Assembly (NCBI GenBank): GCA_038502055.1
Contig: JAXRKN010000045.1
Coordinates: forward strand, 6,966,501 to 7,030,500
Origin: Tanytarsus gracilentus
Lineage: Eukaryota; Arthropoda; Insecta; Diptera; Chironomidae
DNA: 64,000 bases
Direction: 5' to 3'
In this document: one piece after another, positions 1 through 11,054 of the stretch
Layout of the letters: every line of letters begins with the position of its first letter
Numbering within the stretch: position 1 is the first letter of the stretch
Program-made: the position numbers and the translations under genes
Notes under the pieces: model-generated
Told to the model about the DNA's origin: nothing
The model's input: only the letters and a program-made list of their open reading frames with translations
Databases searched by the model: none

Positions 1-2517
1 TATACTTAATTCATTTGATCCGTTTAGTCGATCGGCCAGATAAAAAAATTTTCCGTGTCACATTAGTTAATTTTTGAAAAAATTTTCCTGCTTCATACCG
101 AAAGTTTATGGCTGGTCTAAAAGTGTTATTAGAAAGCGGAGACCATGTAGAATTTAATAAAAAATAGTCTTATACGGCTTTGAAGCAAAATCTAAGGATA
201 AACTCGATTTTTGTAATTACAACAACAACAATTTATTCAGCCGAATACCCCTTCTTCAAATGATTCTTTTAGAGTGGAGAATTTATGGTTTTTTGGATCG
301 TTTGATAAAAATTAAAATTTTTTGACCGGCCATGAAAACTTTGAATAACAAAAACTTGAAATGTGTCGAAGGTCGGAAGAAGAAATTTTACCACAAAAGC
401 GACAGAAAGTTTACTCAAAATGTCCTTTTTCAACCTTTCCGATTCGACCTTTTATCAACTCTTTTTAATCTAAGAGAAAAATAAAGTAAGAAATGGAAAA
501 ATAATTTCATTTTCATACAACAGTGGTCTTCTATACGCCACTCATCCTCTTATGTTCACTTTCACGAGTTCGGTCACGTCGAGAAGTAAAAATGGTGAAA
601 TTATCTTTTCGATTTCTTTCCAATTCGGTGGGTTTTAGTGTAATTTATTGTTCGCATTTTTGTGTGTACTTTTACTGATTTTTAAATGTTGCGAAGGAAC
701 TTTTTGATGATAGGAGATTAATCGAGTGTGGAGGCACGGAACATCAATTTTATCGTAGATTTTTATTAAGATAAAGTATTTTAATTTTGTAAACAAAAAT
801 AATTAAATTTAGAATTTTTATTAAATTTTTTAAAGTGTAAAAATACTTCCTATAAAAATTCATATTAAATTATAGCAATTAGTTTTCTTCATTTAATTTA
901 ATTTTTAATTTTGAACTAAAATACTTCCTATAAAATTTCATATTAATTTCTTCACTTAATTTAATTTTTAACATTTTAAATTAATAAAAATTAATTTTTC
1001 TTAGTTAAAAAATCATTAACTATAAACTTCTTATAAAAAATTCTCAACCACATTTTAAAATTGAATTTTCGCAAGAAACTCTCAAAAAGCTTTTTAAAGA
1101 AAAATTTAAAATTCCATCTTGCACTTGTTGTCGAGTGAGCAGACAAAAAAATGTTCAACGAAGATTTGCAGCAGCTTGAGGAAGTGCTTGCATCTTGACT
1201 ATCTTATAAATTTCATCTTCTTCACTTTAAACTCAATTTTCATCTCATTTTCTCTCTTTTAGTCGAAATAAATATTTATTCACATTTTCAGAACTAAATT
1301 TTGCTCTGCTTAAATCCTTTAGAAAACGAAGACGAAAGCGAGACAGCTTTAACGACTTTGAAAATTGACACTCCCGGTGTTATTCGCACTTTTTCTACTT
1401 TTTTTACTTTTGAAGCACGAAATCCAATTTTTTCGATTAACTTTTAAAACTCGCCACGAAAATTTCAAACAACACGTGGGCAAAATTTATTGCTTTTAAT
1501 TTGAATTTTTAACAATTTGCAATTAATCGCGAGCTTCTCGATTTGAACTTGTTACCAGCACCGCCGACAAACATCGACTGACACTTTCTCATATTTTAGA
1601 GAGAAAATTTTCCATGATTTTCACGCGCATTGTGCGCATTTTCTTTTGGATAATTTTTCTCTCTCGATTCTCTCAAAAAAGTTGAGCTCGGGCTGTGAAT
1701 CATCATCATTGATTGCTGCTGTTATTTTCTTCTTTCTCTCTTGATAGTCATCGAGGAACGTGAATACACATTTTACACACATTCACGATCGTTTGGGTTT
1801 GAGATTTTATTTGGAAGTTCCCTAGTGAGATTTGAAAGTAAACATGCCGAAATTTTTTTGCACAAAAATGATTTTACGCATAAAAAATGTTGAGAGCAAA
1901 AATATTCTTGATTTGGGAATTTTAAATTTTTGTTATGTCTGCAATTAATTAATTGAGATAAATTTTAGTTTCAAAAGTGTTTTTAAAAATATTTTGATTG
2001 CATTTGCTATGAAAGTTTTGACATCAATTTTATAGGTGAAGGTTTGAGAGATGTTTACAAAATTTCCCTCATAAAATTATTAAATTTACTAATCTACAGC
2101 TGACGTTTTATGATCGGCCCTTGAAATAATTTTGCGCCGTATAAAAAAAGTAATATCGGTCGTAAAGAATTTTTAATATTCGTGTTTGTTTTTCCAAGAG
2201 ATTGCCAGAAACTTGAGTCATTTTTATTTCAACTTCTGGCTAAAAATTAAGAATAAAAATAATTAAAATTAGCAAAATCTTTTTCGCCTACAGAAAGCAA
2301 TTCAAAATTTTATTCGCACTTCAATTTGGAGGTTTTAAAATTGTTATTTTTATCGACGCAATAATTACATGTAAAAAGGAATACAATCTCATTTATAAAT
2401 AGTAAATATTTGTATAAGAATTCGTTAGAGGTCAAATTTAATTTGTTTCGATTTTATTAATTTCATTTAAAATTTCTAAATATTCTTGAGAAAGTTTGCA
2501 TAAAATAGAAGAATTAC
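1..2517. other. Gene-free AT-rich stretch
   Basis: I see no coding region with splice support on either strand. The sequence is AT-rich with short homopolymer runs and a small CAA run near 218-230. A short palindromic patch rich in GCGCA lies near 1625-1642. It may be intergenic or intronic to a gene outside the window. Confidence 0.6.
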
Positions 2518-2598
2518 GCATAAATTATTTTTTCCGTCTCCGCTTCTTCTAAAATAAAAAAATCGCAAATTGGTCATAAAAGAATTTTTGCCAAAAGA

Positions 2599-2721
2599 CA
2601 GAGATGGGCAATTACAAGAAAATTACAACATTTTGGGATATTACATGAATTTTACATGAATGTAATTTTTTGTAATGTAATGTAATTTTTTTTTCGATTA
2701 CAACGTAATTGCCCATCTCTG
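2599..2721. mobile_element. hAT-like MITE, copy 1
   Basis: A 123-bp element with terminal inverted repeats CAGAGATGGGCAATTAC and GTAATTGCCCATCTCTG. It holds no ORF and is nearly a full palindrome with internal TGTAAT repeats. Flanks are CCAAAAGA on the left and ATAAAAGA on the right, an imperfect 8-bp target duplication. Ends of CAGAGATG type with 8-bp duplications are typical of hAT elements; the family assignment is inferred. Confidence 0.7.
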
Positions 2722-2920
2722 ATAAAAGAAGATGATTGTAAGAAAAGAGAAAAATTTAGTAACCTGAAAGTTGCAAACTTTGATTGGCCGAAACATTTAA
2801 CATTTTAAAATAGAAGAAAAAAGTAATATATTTTTTATGCATAAATTACTTTTTTCCCTCCCCGCTTCTTCTAAAATAAAAAAATCGCAAATTGGTCACG
2901 AAAAAAATTTTAATAAAAGA

Positions 2921-3036
2921 CAGAGATGGAATTTCGGGAAATTACATGAACTTTGTATGAAAATTTAATTAATTACATTTAATTTTTTGGAATGTAATGT
3001 AATTTTTTTCGATTACCATGTAATTTTCCATCTCTG
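2921..3036. mobile_element. hAT-like MITE, copy 2
   Basis: A 116-bp degraded relative of the element at 2599-2721, running from CAGAGATGG to CCATCTCTG. Its left flank ATAAAAGA equals the right flank of copy 1, as expected if the two arose by segmental duplication. It has no coding capacity. Confidence 0.65.
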
Positions 3037-3171
3037 AAAAAAACAGAAGATTGTAAGAAAAGAGAAAGATTTGCAAACTTGGATTGGCGAAATATTTAAC
3101 ATTTTAAAAGCATTAATTTTCTATATCTGTTCTAATATGTCAGTGAACTCTTTCTTAGAGAAACAAAATAG

Positions 3172-3178
3172 TATAAAA
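3172..3178 (+). promoter_or_regulatory. TATA box of protease homolog
   Basis: TATAAAA lies 83 bp upstream of the ATG at 3255. A start site near 3203-3205 (TATCA) sits at the usual spacing of about 30 bp. A second initiator-like TCAGT is at 3217-3221. Confidence 0.55.
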
Positions 3179-3254
3179 GAAGAGTGAAGCTCTTCAGCGT
3201 TATCAAAATTTCTTCGTCAGTGTTAACGTAAACAGTGAAGTTAAAAGGATAAAA

Positions 3255-4389
3255 ATGAAACTGATTCTCATTTTTTTGACGGTAATCGTTGGTGTTTTTG
3301 CCGAAGAATTCTTAGAACCAGGCGAATTAAACGTTGACACTTATTTCAACACTAACGACCGCATTGCCGCTGGTATTAAAACAAAGAAGGGTGAAAATTT
3401 GGATTTTTGCTATCTCAACGTTCGATTCATCCAAAAATCTCAAGTTTGTGGTTGTGCTGTTGTCGATAAAGAATGGGTTTTAACATCAGGCAGATGCCTT
3501 GCTGAGTATGATTTATTTTTTAAATTTAAAAACTTTAATTACAATTAAATTTCGCAGTCCACAAGAAGGCAAAGCTACAAACGTCACTGTTACAATTTTT
3601 GGATTGCCTGGCAAAGCTGGCGTCAGATTATCAAGCATGTTTTTAGTTCCTGATGGAATAAACGGAGCTGATGAGGCCATGGAAGCAACTCTTGAACTCT
3701 ATGATTTTGCCGCTGATATTCCATTCAAAGCAATCGGGCCAAACAATGTCGGCATGGTGAAGCTCGCCAAGCCACTCGATGAAGTCAAGGAACTTAACGG
3801 AAGTAAGGAAATATATTTTTAAATTTAACTGTGAATTAATTTTAATTTCCTCATTTAGAAAAAGTGAAGAAAGCTGAACTTATATTAGCAGCAGATATAG
3901 ATGCATTCGTAGCCAATTTTTTGCCCACATTTAAATTCAGAGTTTGCGGAATTGGCGCAATTGATAACAAAGGAACAAAATCAAAGGGACTTTTGTGTGG
4001 TGATATGGATGTGAAAAAAGCTGATGTCTGCGCCATGGCTCTTGAAGCTGATGCACCCGTTTTTCCTGAGGACGATACTGCAGTTTGCCTTGTTTCAAGC
4101 AGCGAGAACAACGTTTGCACTGGAGATTATGGCGGTAAATAATTTGCTAGTTTTTTATATTATCAAACTTTTGAATTTAAATTTCTTCCCAGGTCCCCTT
4201 TGGGCTTACAAGTACGATGGTACTGGAAAAGTCATCACGCAGTTTCTTCTTGGCGTCACTGTTGGAAGCCTCAACATTCGCAATAATTCTCCATGCTTGG
4301 GTGGTCAAACAATTGTTGCCATGATCACACCTGGTAAAGTTGAGAAATGGGTCAAGGGTGTCATTGCTGGAAGATCTGTTCCACAATAA
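3255..4389 (+). CDS. Inactive serine protease homolog
   Basis: Four exons: 3255-3505, 3558-3802, 3859-4134 and 4193-4389, with introns of 52, 56 and 58 bp; the model is 322 aa. Residues 1-16 form a signal peptide, so the product is secreted. The chymotrypsin fold is recognisable from VCGCAVV, WVLTSGRC and GDYGGPLW. All three catalytic positions look replaced: His is Arg80 in TSGRC, the Asp of the usual DIALIKL block reads NVGMVKL, and Ser is Tyr256 in GDYGG. It should therefore be non-catalytic; such homologs act as cofactors or regulators in insect immunity and digestion, but no role can be assigned here. An AATAAA overlaps the stop region and another lies near 4424. No clip domain is visible. 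Confidence 0.85.
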
Positions 4390-4439
4390 ATATAAAAGAC
4401 TTGTAATTTGCAAAAGAAATGTGAAATAAAATCATCACT

Positions 4440-5653
4440 GATTTATGTCGTTTCAGCAAATATATTTTTTTTAATCGAAAAAAAAAATATCAAACCGAAA
4501 AAATTTAAACTCAAACTTAAATCTGCAAACTCGTTTTTTTCTTTTTCTTATCACAAACTGCAACGTTGTCGAGGACGGAAGTTTTTTAAAATCGTTGAAC
4601 GTGGAAATGCATATCGAAGCATAAGGAAGAAAAATTGAGCTTTTAAGGAAATTATTTTTGGACAACTGAGGTTCATTTTTTGAAGAATCACTCACCATGT
4701 CGACAATGAAGTTCTCTCCGAAAATTAAACATTTTGTTTACAATTTACGTTCATTCCTTTCTTTTGTCAACGAAAAACAGCACAAAAGTCAGTGGAGGAA
4801 AAAATGATGATACATCATGAAATTTTTTCGAAATAAAAATGAGAGAAAAACTTTTTCATCTTGTAAGGAAACAAAATGATGAAGATGGAAAAAGGAAGCT
4901 TTAAAAAGAAGACAATGGAGGGTGAAGTGAAATGTAAATGAGAAGGAGGAGAAAGGCTGTGACCTGGAAATAGTTCTCAAGTATCAATTTGCCTTTAATA
5001 AAATTTTATTACGAGAAAAATAATGAAAGATTTAATAATGTTTTGCAACAAATTATTTTTAGTCCAGGAATTTCAGAACTCGCTCAATCTAATTTTTCTC
5101 CTAAAATTTGAATTTTAAATGACTGTAAAAAAATTTCTTTATATAAAAATATTTTCTGCCAAAAAACATTTTAAAACTAAAGGTGAACATTTTTTAAATT
5201 TATTTATTTATTTTCACACTGTCAACGACATTCTCCATGAAAATAGGCCAAACAAACTCGCACGCACATCCTTCCATGTCTCAAACGATAAAAATTTATT
5301 CCGAAAAAATGATTTCACAATTTGAAATTGAAATGAAGGAAATTCTTCTATCTCGATGTGTTTTATCTAAGTCGGAAACTCTCTCAAGCACACACAAAGA
5401 TTATCATCAACTTGATTGACCTCAAAAGTTTCCTTTTATGTTGATTATGTGAATAAAAGAAAACATTTTTGAGTTGGGAGAGATGAAAAAAAAATTTTTG
5501 GTGAGCAAAGTTGAAATAATTCTTAGCGAATGAGAAAATCTGAGATTTTTTATGAAAATTTTCATTTAAATGTTTTCAAGAATTTTTCGCTTCAAAAATT
5601 CAAGAAATTTTCATTGATTAAAATTTTTCAATGCAAAAATTCCTTTAATAACA
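4440..5653. other. No gene seen
   Basis: This AT-rich stretch between the protease homolog and the transposon contains only short chance ORFs without splice or promoter support. Confidence 0.55.
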
Positions 5654-7249
5654 GAATAGGGTCCCTGTACATAATTTCTTAGTAAACCGTGAAAATTAAA
5701 TTTAAAATGCAAATTCCTACTGAGGCACTGATGAAATCAAAAAAATATATTTTTCGGAGCTAATGTGTTTATCTTTAATTCAAGACCTTTATCAAAATTT
5801 TGCGTTGCCACGTTCATCCTTAAAAATGTTTTTTTCTTGCTCATAATTTCTTAGTTGATGTCCATAATTTCTTAGTAAATTTGCTCATAATTTCTTAGTA
5901 GAAGTTAATCAATTTTAGATTGGAAGCAATAAAAAAAGGATGTTAGCATATTTTAATTGTTGGAAAATATATAAGATTTTAAGTAAATTTTCAAGTTGTT
6001 AAATCAGCATGCAGCATGATATATGCTTAACTTCATAAAATATCCCGTTTTATGTGTAAATTAAATCAAAAGTCTTAAAAAGACCACAAGATTAATCGAA
6101 ATTGATATATAATTTTAAAAGCCATTTGAAGTTGTATTCTTGTCATAAATTAACACTGGAGAAATAATTTTATGTCCAACACGCTGAAAAAAGTTGAGAA
6201 TATGATAAAATTTCTTTAAAAAGTAAATCTATTTTTAAGCATCAATGATTAAAAGGTGAAATAAAATGAAAGTTTAAGTTAGGAAAAAGCCTTTCCAGTT
6301 AAGCAATCAATTTTTACCATCAGGAATGACTTATTCAGTCGTGATTAAAGTTAGTAATAATCAATTTGGTCATGTTCCTGCCTAGTTATTTCATTTCATA
6401 ATTGCAAATATTTAATCTTATAGTTCCGTTGATATCCATTTCCGATGAACTGGATCTTAGTTCCGCTGGCTCGTCTTTAGCACTTCCACTTCCCAAAATT
6501 TTAATTTTATTAGATTTTTTTGTATTGTTAATTTATGTTAAACTGGTTCTCATGTCCTGTCCAGCGCTGGATCTTAGTTCCGCTGGTCTTCTTCCAGCAC
6601 AAATTTTTTTAATTTTCATTGAACCTTGCACAACCTTATCTATAAGCACTTACTGCACGTTCCTGTATAAAAATGACAGTTCCCTTCCAAGACAGTGCTT
6701 GTTGCCTATGACACCCAATTTCCTTCATATTTGTCAGCAATACCTTAAAATACTTGTTTTCAAATTATTTTCAGCATGTTCACACCAAAAATAATTTTTA
6801 TAGAAATTCAAGTTTTTTTTTATCAAATTTAAAGACTGCTTCCCAAAATTTACTAAGAAATTATGAGAAACAACTAAGAAATTATGAGCACCTTTGAAGA
6901 TATTTTTAAGGATACGGCACATTTTGGATGAACATAAACTAATAATTTAAATCTTTGATATTTAATTGACAAAAAAAATTTAATTCATAAATAATTAAGT
7001 GATTTTCTTAAAGAAAATCAATGAAATATGCGAAGGCTATCGATGTATGGAAAATCTTATTTAAAGCTTTTTGGCATTTAACGTCCTTAAAATTCTGTCG
7101 AACCTTTATGACAATGGTGTAGAATGATAAAACACCCAGATTAAACCCTTGAAGTAAGGCATTTGGATTTGAAGACAAAAAGTTATCGCAATATGAAATT
7201 TTACTAAGAAATTATGGTCACTAAGAAATTATGTACAGGGACCCTATTC
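5654..7249. mobile_element. Non-autonomous DNA transposon, 1.6 kb
   Basis: Perfect 30-bp terminal inverted repeats lie at 5654-5683 and 7220-7249; the outer end reads GAATAGGGTCCCTGTACATA. The inner part of the repeat, ATAATTTCTTAGT, recurs at 5843, 5864 and 5887 in the left arm and in inverted orientation at 6852, 6873 and 7203 in the right arm, giving four copies per arm. Such subterminal repeats usually bind the transposase. The longest internal ORF (6402-6794) resembles no transposase, and the interior holds two near copies of GATCTTAGTTCCGCTGG at about 6449 and 6570. If the element ends at AATAGGG, both flanks show CAG, a possible 3-bp target duplication. The superfamily is undecided. 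Confidence 0.85.
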
Positions 7250-8300
7250 AGAATTAAATTAAATTATCAGCGGAAATTGATTTCTAAGAGCGTCCAATTC
7301 AATAAAACGTGACAATTTCTCGTAATTGAAACTCAAATCACTAAATTGATTCTTTTCTTCTTCTTCTTTCTCCATTCATCACCGACACTTCAAAAACGCT
7401 TTTCGAGCGCACAGCTCACTCTCAGAAATGACTGTTTCAATCAATTTTGCATCTTGATATGAATTCTTCTCTTTAAAATTGCTATAAATAGTCATCATCA
7501 TTTTTCTTCTCTTCTTTGCGTATAAAGTCGAGTGTTGCATTGAAAGTGTCTTATTATTGCACACTTGAGAAGCGAAGGGAAAATTTTCAATATTGAAAAG
7601 AGAGAAAATAATCGATAATGATTGGGACTTTTTACCTTGTAGAGCTCTTTTTATATTTGAGATTTTATTTAATGATGACAACTTTAACAAAAGAGAGAAA
7701 CTTGAAGATTTTTTCATCACTTTTTAAATTTGCTAATAAATTTTTAACCATCCAAACTTTTTTCATAAAACTTTCCTTAAAGTCCACAAGAAGTTCCATC
7801 TGCTCGGTCAATTTAAACTTTTTAGATAAACTTCGAAATTGATTGCTGCTAAATTTGAATTTTTAACGACTTTAAATTTAACATAAAATGCGCTTTAGAA
7901 TATCACAAAGTGGAAACTCTCAATCAAATTAATAGCAAGCGATTTATCCGCTGATTTTAATTGCCACAAATTAAGTGCAAACAGCGCAGAATAAAAAATT
8001 ATCGCATCCGGATGGAAAATGAAAATGAGTTGAAATTAATTGATGAACTCACATGCGGTGGTGAGTGTCAGAATCAGAGTGCGAAAGTAATTCGAGCGAT
8101 GATTAATTGAGATAATGCAGAAATTCACTAAAATATTTGAATAATTTTGTTTTTCTTTAATTCCGCTGACATTTATTGCCTTTTGTTGTTTGCATTCAAC
8201 TAAAAAATTTTGCACATTTTTGAATATTTTTAAATAAATTTCTTATCAAATGTCTGCAAACTCTAAAGTCATTCTGCTCAACTTTTAACTTTCAGTTTCC
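7250..8300. other. No gene seen
   Basis: AT-rich spacer between the transposon and the trypsin promoter. A 113-codon minus-strand ORF at 7379-7720 has no splice, promoter or family support. Confidence 0.55.
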
Positions 8301-8307
8301 TATAAAA
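8301..8307 (+). promoter_or_regulatory. TATA box of trypsin gene
   Basis: TATAAAA lies 43 bp before the ATG at 8344. An initiator TCAGT at 8333-8337 sits about 34 bp after the start of the TATA box, implying a very short leader of roughly 9 nt. Confidence 0.65.
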
Positions 8308-8343
8308 TGATTTCACAAAAACTGCAATTTCCTCAGTTTAAAA

Positions 8344-9432
8344 ATGAATTTCAAACAAATAATTTTAGTTTTAACTTTTGTTGAATTTTCAGTTTGTGAA
8401 AATCCATTTCGACCGGGTGGATCGAGAATTGTCAATGGAGAGTTGATTGAAATTGATGAAGTGCCTTATTATGGAAGTTTAAATAAAGATGGTGAACATT
8501 GGTGTGGAGGGTCTTTGATATCAACTCGATGGCTTTTGTCAGCCGGACATTGCGTGGTAAATTAAAATTACAAACAATACTCAGAAAAATTGTCAAAAAT
8601 ATTTTTAAGTGTTTTGCTCTTTAAATAATTTTTTAAATTTTGGATTATTAAAAAATTTAATTTTAAATCCAGGAAATTTTAAAAAAAAATAGCCGAATAA
8701 TTTTTTAATTCCTCGACCATTAAAAATTAATTTTTAAATACACGAATTATTTAAAGCTTAATCAATTAAATCCAGGGAACAACAACCGATCTAACAAAGT
8801 GGAAAATTCGCTTTGGATCATCGCGAGCGTCACGTGGCGGAAAACTTTATGAAGTCAATAAAATTACTGTCCATCCACAATACGACTCATCCAAAACAAA
8901 CTATGATTTCGCTTTATTTCGCACGAGATTTGGCGTCACATTAACTGACAGAGTTCAAATCATTAAACTTGCAGCTGCTAGTTTTGTAATAACTGATGGT
9001 GCAAAAACTTTAACATCAGGACTGGGTGAAACACAAAATGACGAAGAATCAACGGAATTTCTACGTGGCGCAGTTGTGTTGATTCAAAACATGGCTGAAT
9101 GCAATGCTTCATACAGTTATCAATTGACTGATGTTATGATTTGTGCGGGAACTGATTTTGGTCAAGATTCGTGTCAGGTTTGGATTTTGAAAAATTATTT
9201 TAATATTATTTAAACTTACAATTTTTCAGGGTGACTCAGGTATTGAATATTTAATTTAAAAGTTAATTAATAATTTTGTAAATATCAAGGTGGGCCACTC
9301 GAATACATTAAAGATGGAACTTTAGTTGGAGTTGTGAGCTTCGGAATGGGTTGTGGAGATGCAAATTTTCCAGGAGTTTATTCCTACATTCCAAAAGTAC
9401 GTTCCTGGATAACAACTGTTGCAAACGTTTAA
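8344..9432 (+). CDS. Trypsin-like serine protease
   Basis: Four exons: 8344-8556, 8776-9177, 9230-9239 and 9290-9432; 255 aa. Residues 1-18 are a signal peptide and the zymogen is cut at Arg28 before IVNG. The catalytic triad is His69 (SAGHC), Asp115 (NYDFALF) and Ser208 (GDSGGP). Asp202, six residues before the Ser, is the position giving trypsin specificity, and glycines are kept at the 216 and 226 positions (SFGMGCG, PGVY). Length is normal for a single-domain secreted trypsin; a digestive role is likely. Exon 3 is only 10 nt and encodes the G-D-S of the active-site loop; skipping it would destroy the enzyme. AATAAA signals follow at 9654 and 9720. Confidence 0.93.
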
Positions 9433-9732
9433 ATTATTCAAGAATTTTTTCAAAATGTGAAAGAGAACATTTTTAACCAACTGAAACCAAACTGACTTGA
9501 CTAAGAAATCGAATTTATTTAATTTTTAAATCTTGCACTGCATCCAAAAAATCCAAAAAAAATAATTTGTGTAAAATATTCACAAAACTTAAAACTCTTA
9601 AATACGTTAATTTTAAAATTTTAGTTTTAGCGGAAATTTATTCCATGTAGAAAAATAAAACCATTTGAAAAAATTGTTAAATACCACACAAAATGTTTTT
9701 CATGTTCCATCGCGAATACAATAAAGAAAGGC

Positions 9733-10590
9733 GTCAGATTGTGACATTAAATTCACATAATAGACATTACTTATGACGGCTGATGTAGCAGCACTCGAGG
9801 CGCACACACAACAAAGTCGCTAACGAGGAGTAAATCTATCGAAAATTGTTATGTGCTAAATTTAACATCAACATATATGAATGTTTTTAGGGTTGTGAAT
9901 CATATTTATGTTGTAAAATTTGATATAAAAAATTATTTTAAAGAAATTCCTCCCACATCAACATGCTTAATTAAAATCACTCGTTTTATTTTCATTATTT
10001 GCTGTAAACATTAAAAATTTTCATCATTAAAATTGCCACAATATGCAATTGTTTTCAACCATCATAATTATTCTCATCACATCCTCATTTCATCATCACA
10101 TGACCATGGATGAGGAGAAAAACTTTTAATTAAAAACTTTAAATGGAAAACCTGATTGCAGAGGTGCATAATGAAAGCTCTTTATGGTATTAAAATTCAC
10201 TCTTTTTTTAGCACGGAATGACCGAAGAAGAAAACATAATCGATAGCCAGAACGTCATGGAATCATAACATATGATGCCATGATCTTGCACTCGAATAAA
10301 TTTTACCATCCAAAAATTTCTCATAAATAAACTATTGAGTTGCATACGAAATTCGACACGTCACAAGTTTTTTTTCTTGTTTCGATTTTTTCTCGATGCT
10401 GTTTTTTAAATCCATCCCTGCACTTTTTAAAAACCATAATAAATTTTCTAAAGCACATTAAGTTCCTAAAAGTGTTTCAAATTGCCTACAATTTATGCGA
10501 GATTGTGAAAATATCTAACAGAATTTTTGTGTCAATTTTATCATGCAATGATTCATGTCTATCCCATCTGATTGTGTATCATCGAATGAG
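9733..10590. other. No gene seen
   Basis: Spacer after the trypsin polyadenylation signals. If the minus-strand exon at 10617-11054 is real, this stretch would be part of its following intron. The + strand ORF at 10340-10606 has no support. Confidence 0.5.
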
Positions 10591-10616
10591 TTATCATCGT
10601 TTATAAAAACACTCAC

Positions 10617-11054
10617 CTGCATACAAAAATGGAAGCATATTAACGAGTATAAAAATTGGCAACATTTTTCTGACACTGTAAGCAGTCATCAAGTCGGCAA
10701 GTGTTAAGCGGCGGCTATTGGCACGTTTCTGTGGCTTACTATCGCTATTTGATGACATTCTGCGTTGTTGTTGTAAATTTTCACTATCATTTTCTACGAG
10801 GGAAACTTTTGGGCAGCTTTGGTGTATTTCATTTTTGTTGTTATGGAAGTTTTCATCGTTACGTGACCTGGATATTGTCACCTCCTCATTACACTTCCAT
10901 CGATGTTTTTGCGATTTATTGCATTTGTTCGTTTCAACTCGATATTTTTCCTTAATGATGCACTCGTCAATCGATTTGTTTAACATTTTATTGGATTGAG
11001 AATTAATTGATTGAGTTGCTGTGTTGGGAACCATTATGATGACGACCATTTGCC
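10617..11054 (-). CDS. Exon of an unidentified membrane protein gene
   Basis: An open exon is bounded by a good acceptor (TTTAAACAG before 11054) and a consensus donor CAG|GTGAGT at 10617. The first ATG is at 11049, giving 144 codons plus one base (phase 1). The N-terminal part is hydrophilic, rich in Asn, Ser, Lys and Gln. It is followed by SRRLTLADLMTAYSVRKM and the hydrophobic stretch LPIFILVNMLPFLYAG, which could be a signal peptide behind a long leader or a signal anchor. I do not recognise the family. The exon could also be internal with coding sequence upstream. Downstream exons must lie at lower coordinates, in or beyond the region holding the two proteases, and I found none in the window. 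Confidence 0.6.

Larger units (their letters stand above)
2518..3112. repeat. Tandem duplication of about 0.3 kb
   Basis: Two diverged direct copies lie head to tail, at about 2518-2815 and 2839-3110. Shared blocks in the same order are GCATAAATTA, then CTTCTTCTAAAATAAAAAAA followed by TCGCAAATTGGTCA, then an inverted-repeat insertion beginning CAGAGATGG, then TTGTAAGAAAAGAGAAA, then GATTGGC and AACATTTTAAAA. The second copy ends about 60 bp before the TATA box of the downstream protease homolog. Both copies carry the insertion at the same place, so the insertion predates the duplication. Confidence 0.8.

Noticed and set aside
6402..6794. 130-codon ORF inside the transposon as a transposase
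   Set aside because: It has no transposase motifs and contains two copies of an internal DNA repeat, so it is unlikely to be coding.
7379..7720. 113-codon minus-strand ORF
   Set aside because: Ser, Lys and Leu rich translation of AT-rich DNA without promoter, splice or family evidence.
9178..9289. Single 112-bp intron in the trypsin gene instead of two small ones
   Set aside because: Joining 9177 to 9290 would lose the GDS motif and break frame, whereas the 10-nt exon restores GDSGGP exactly.
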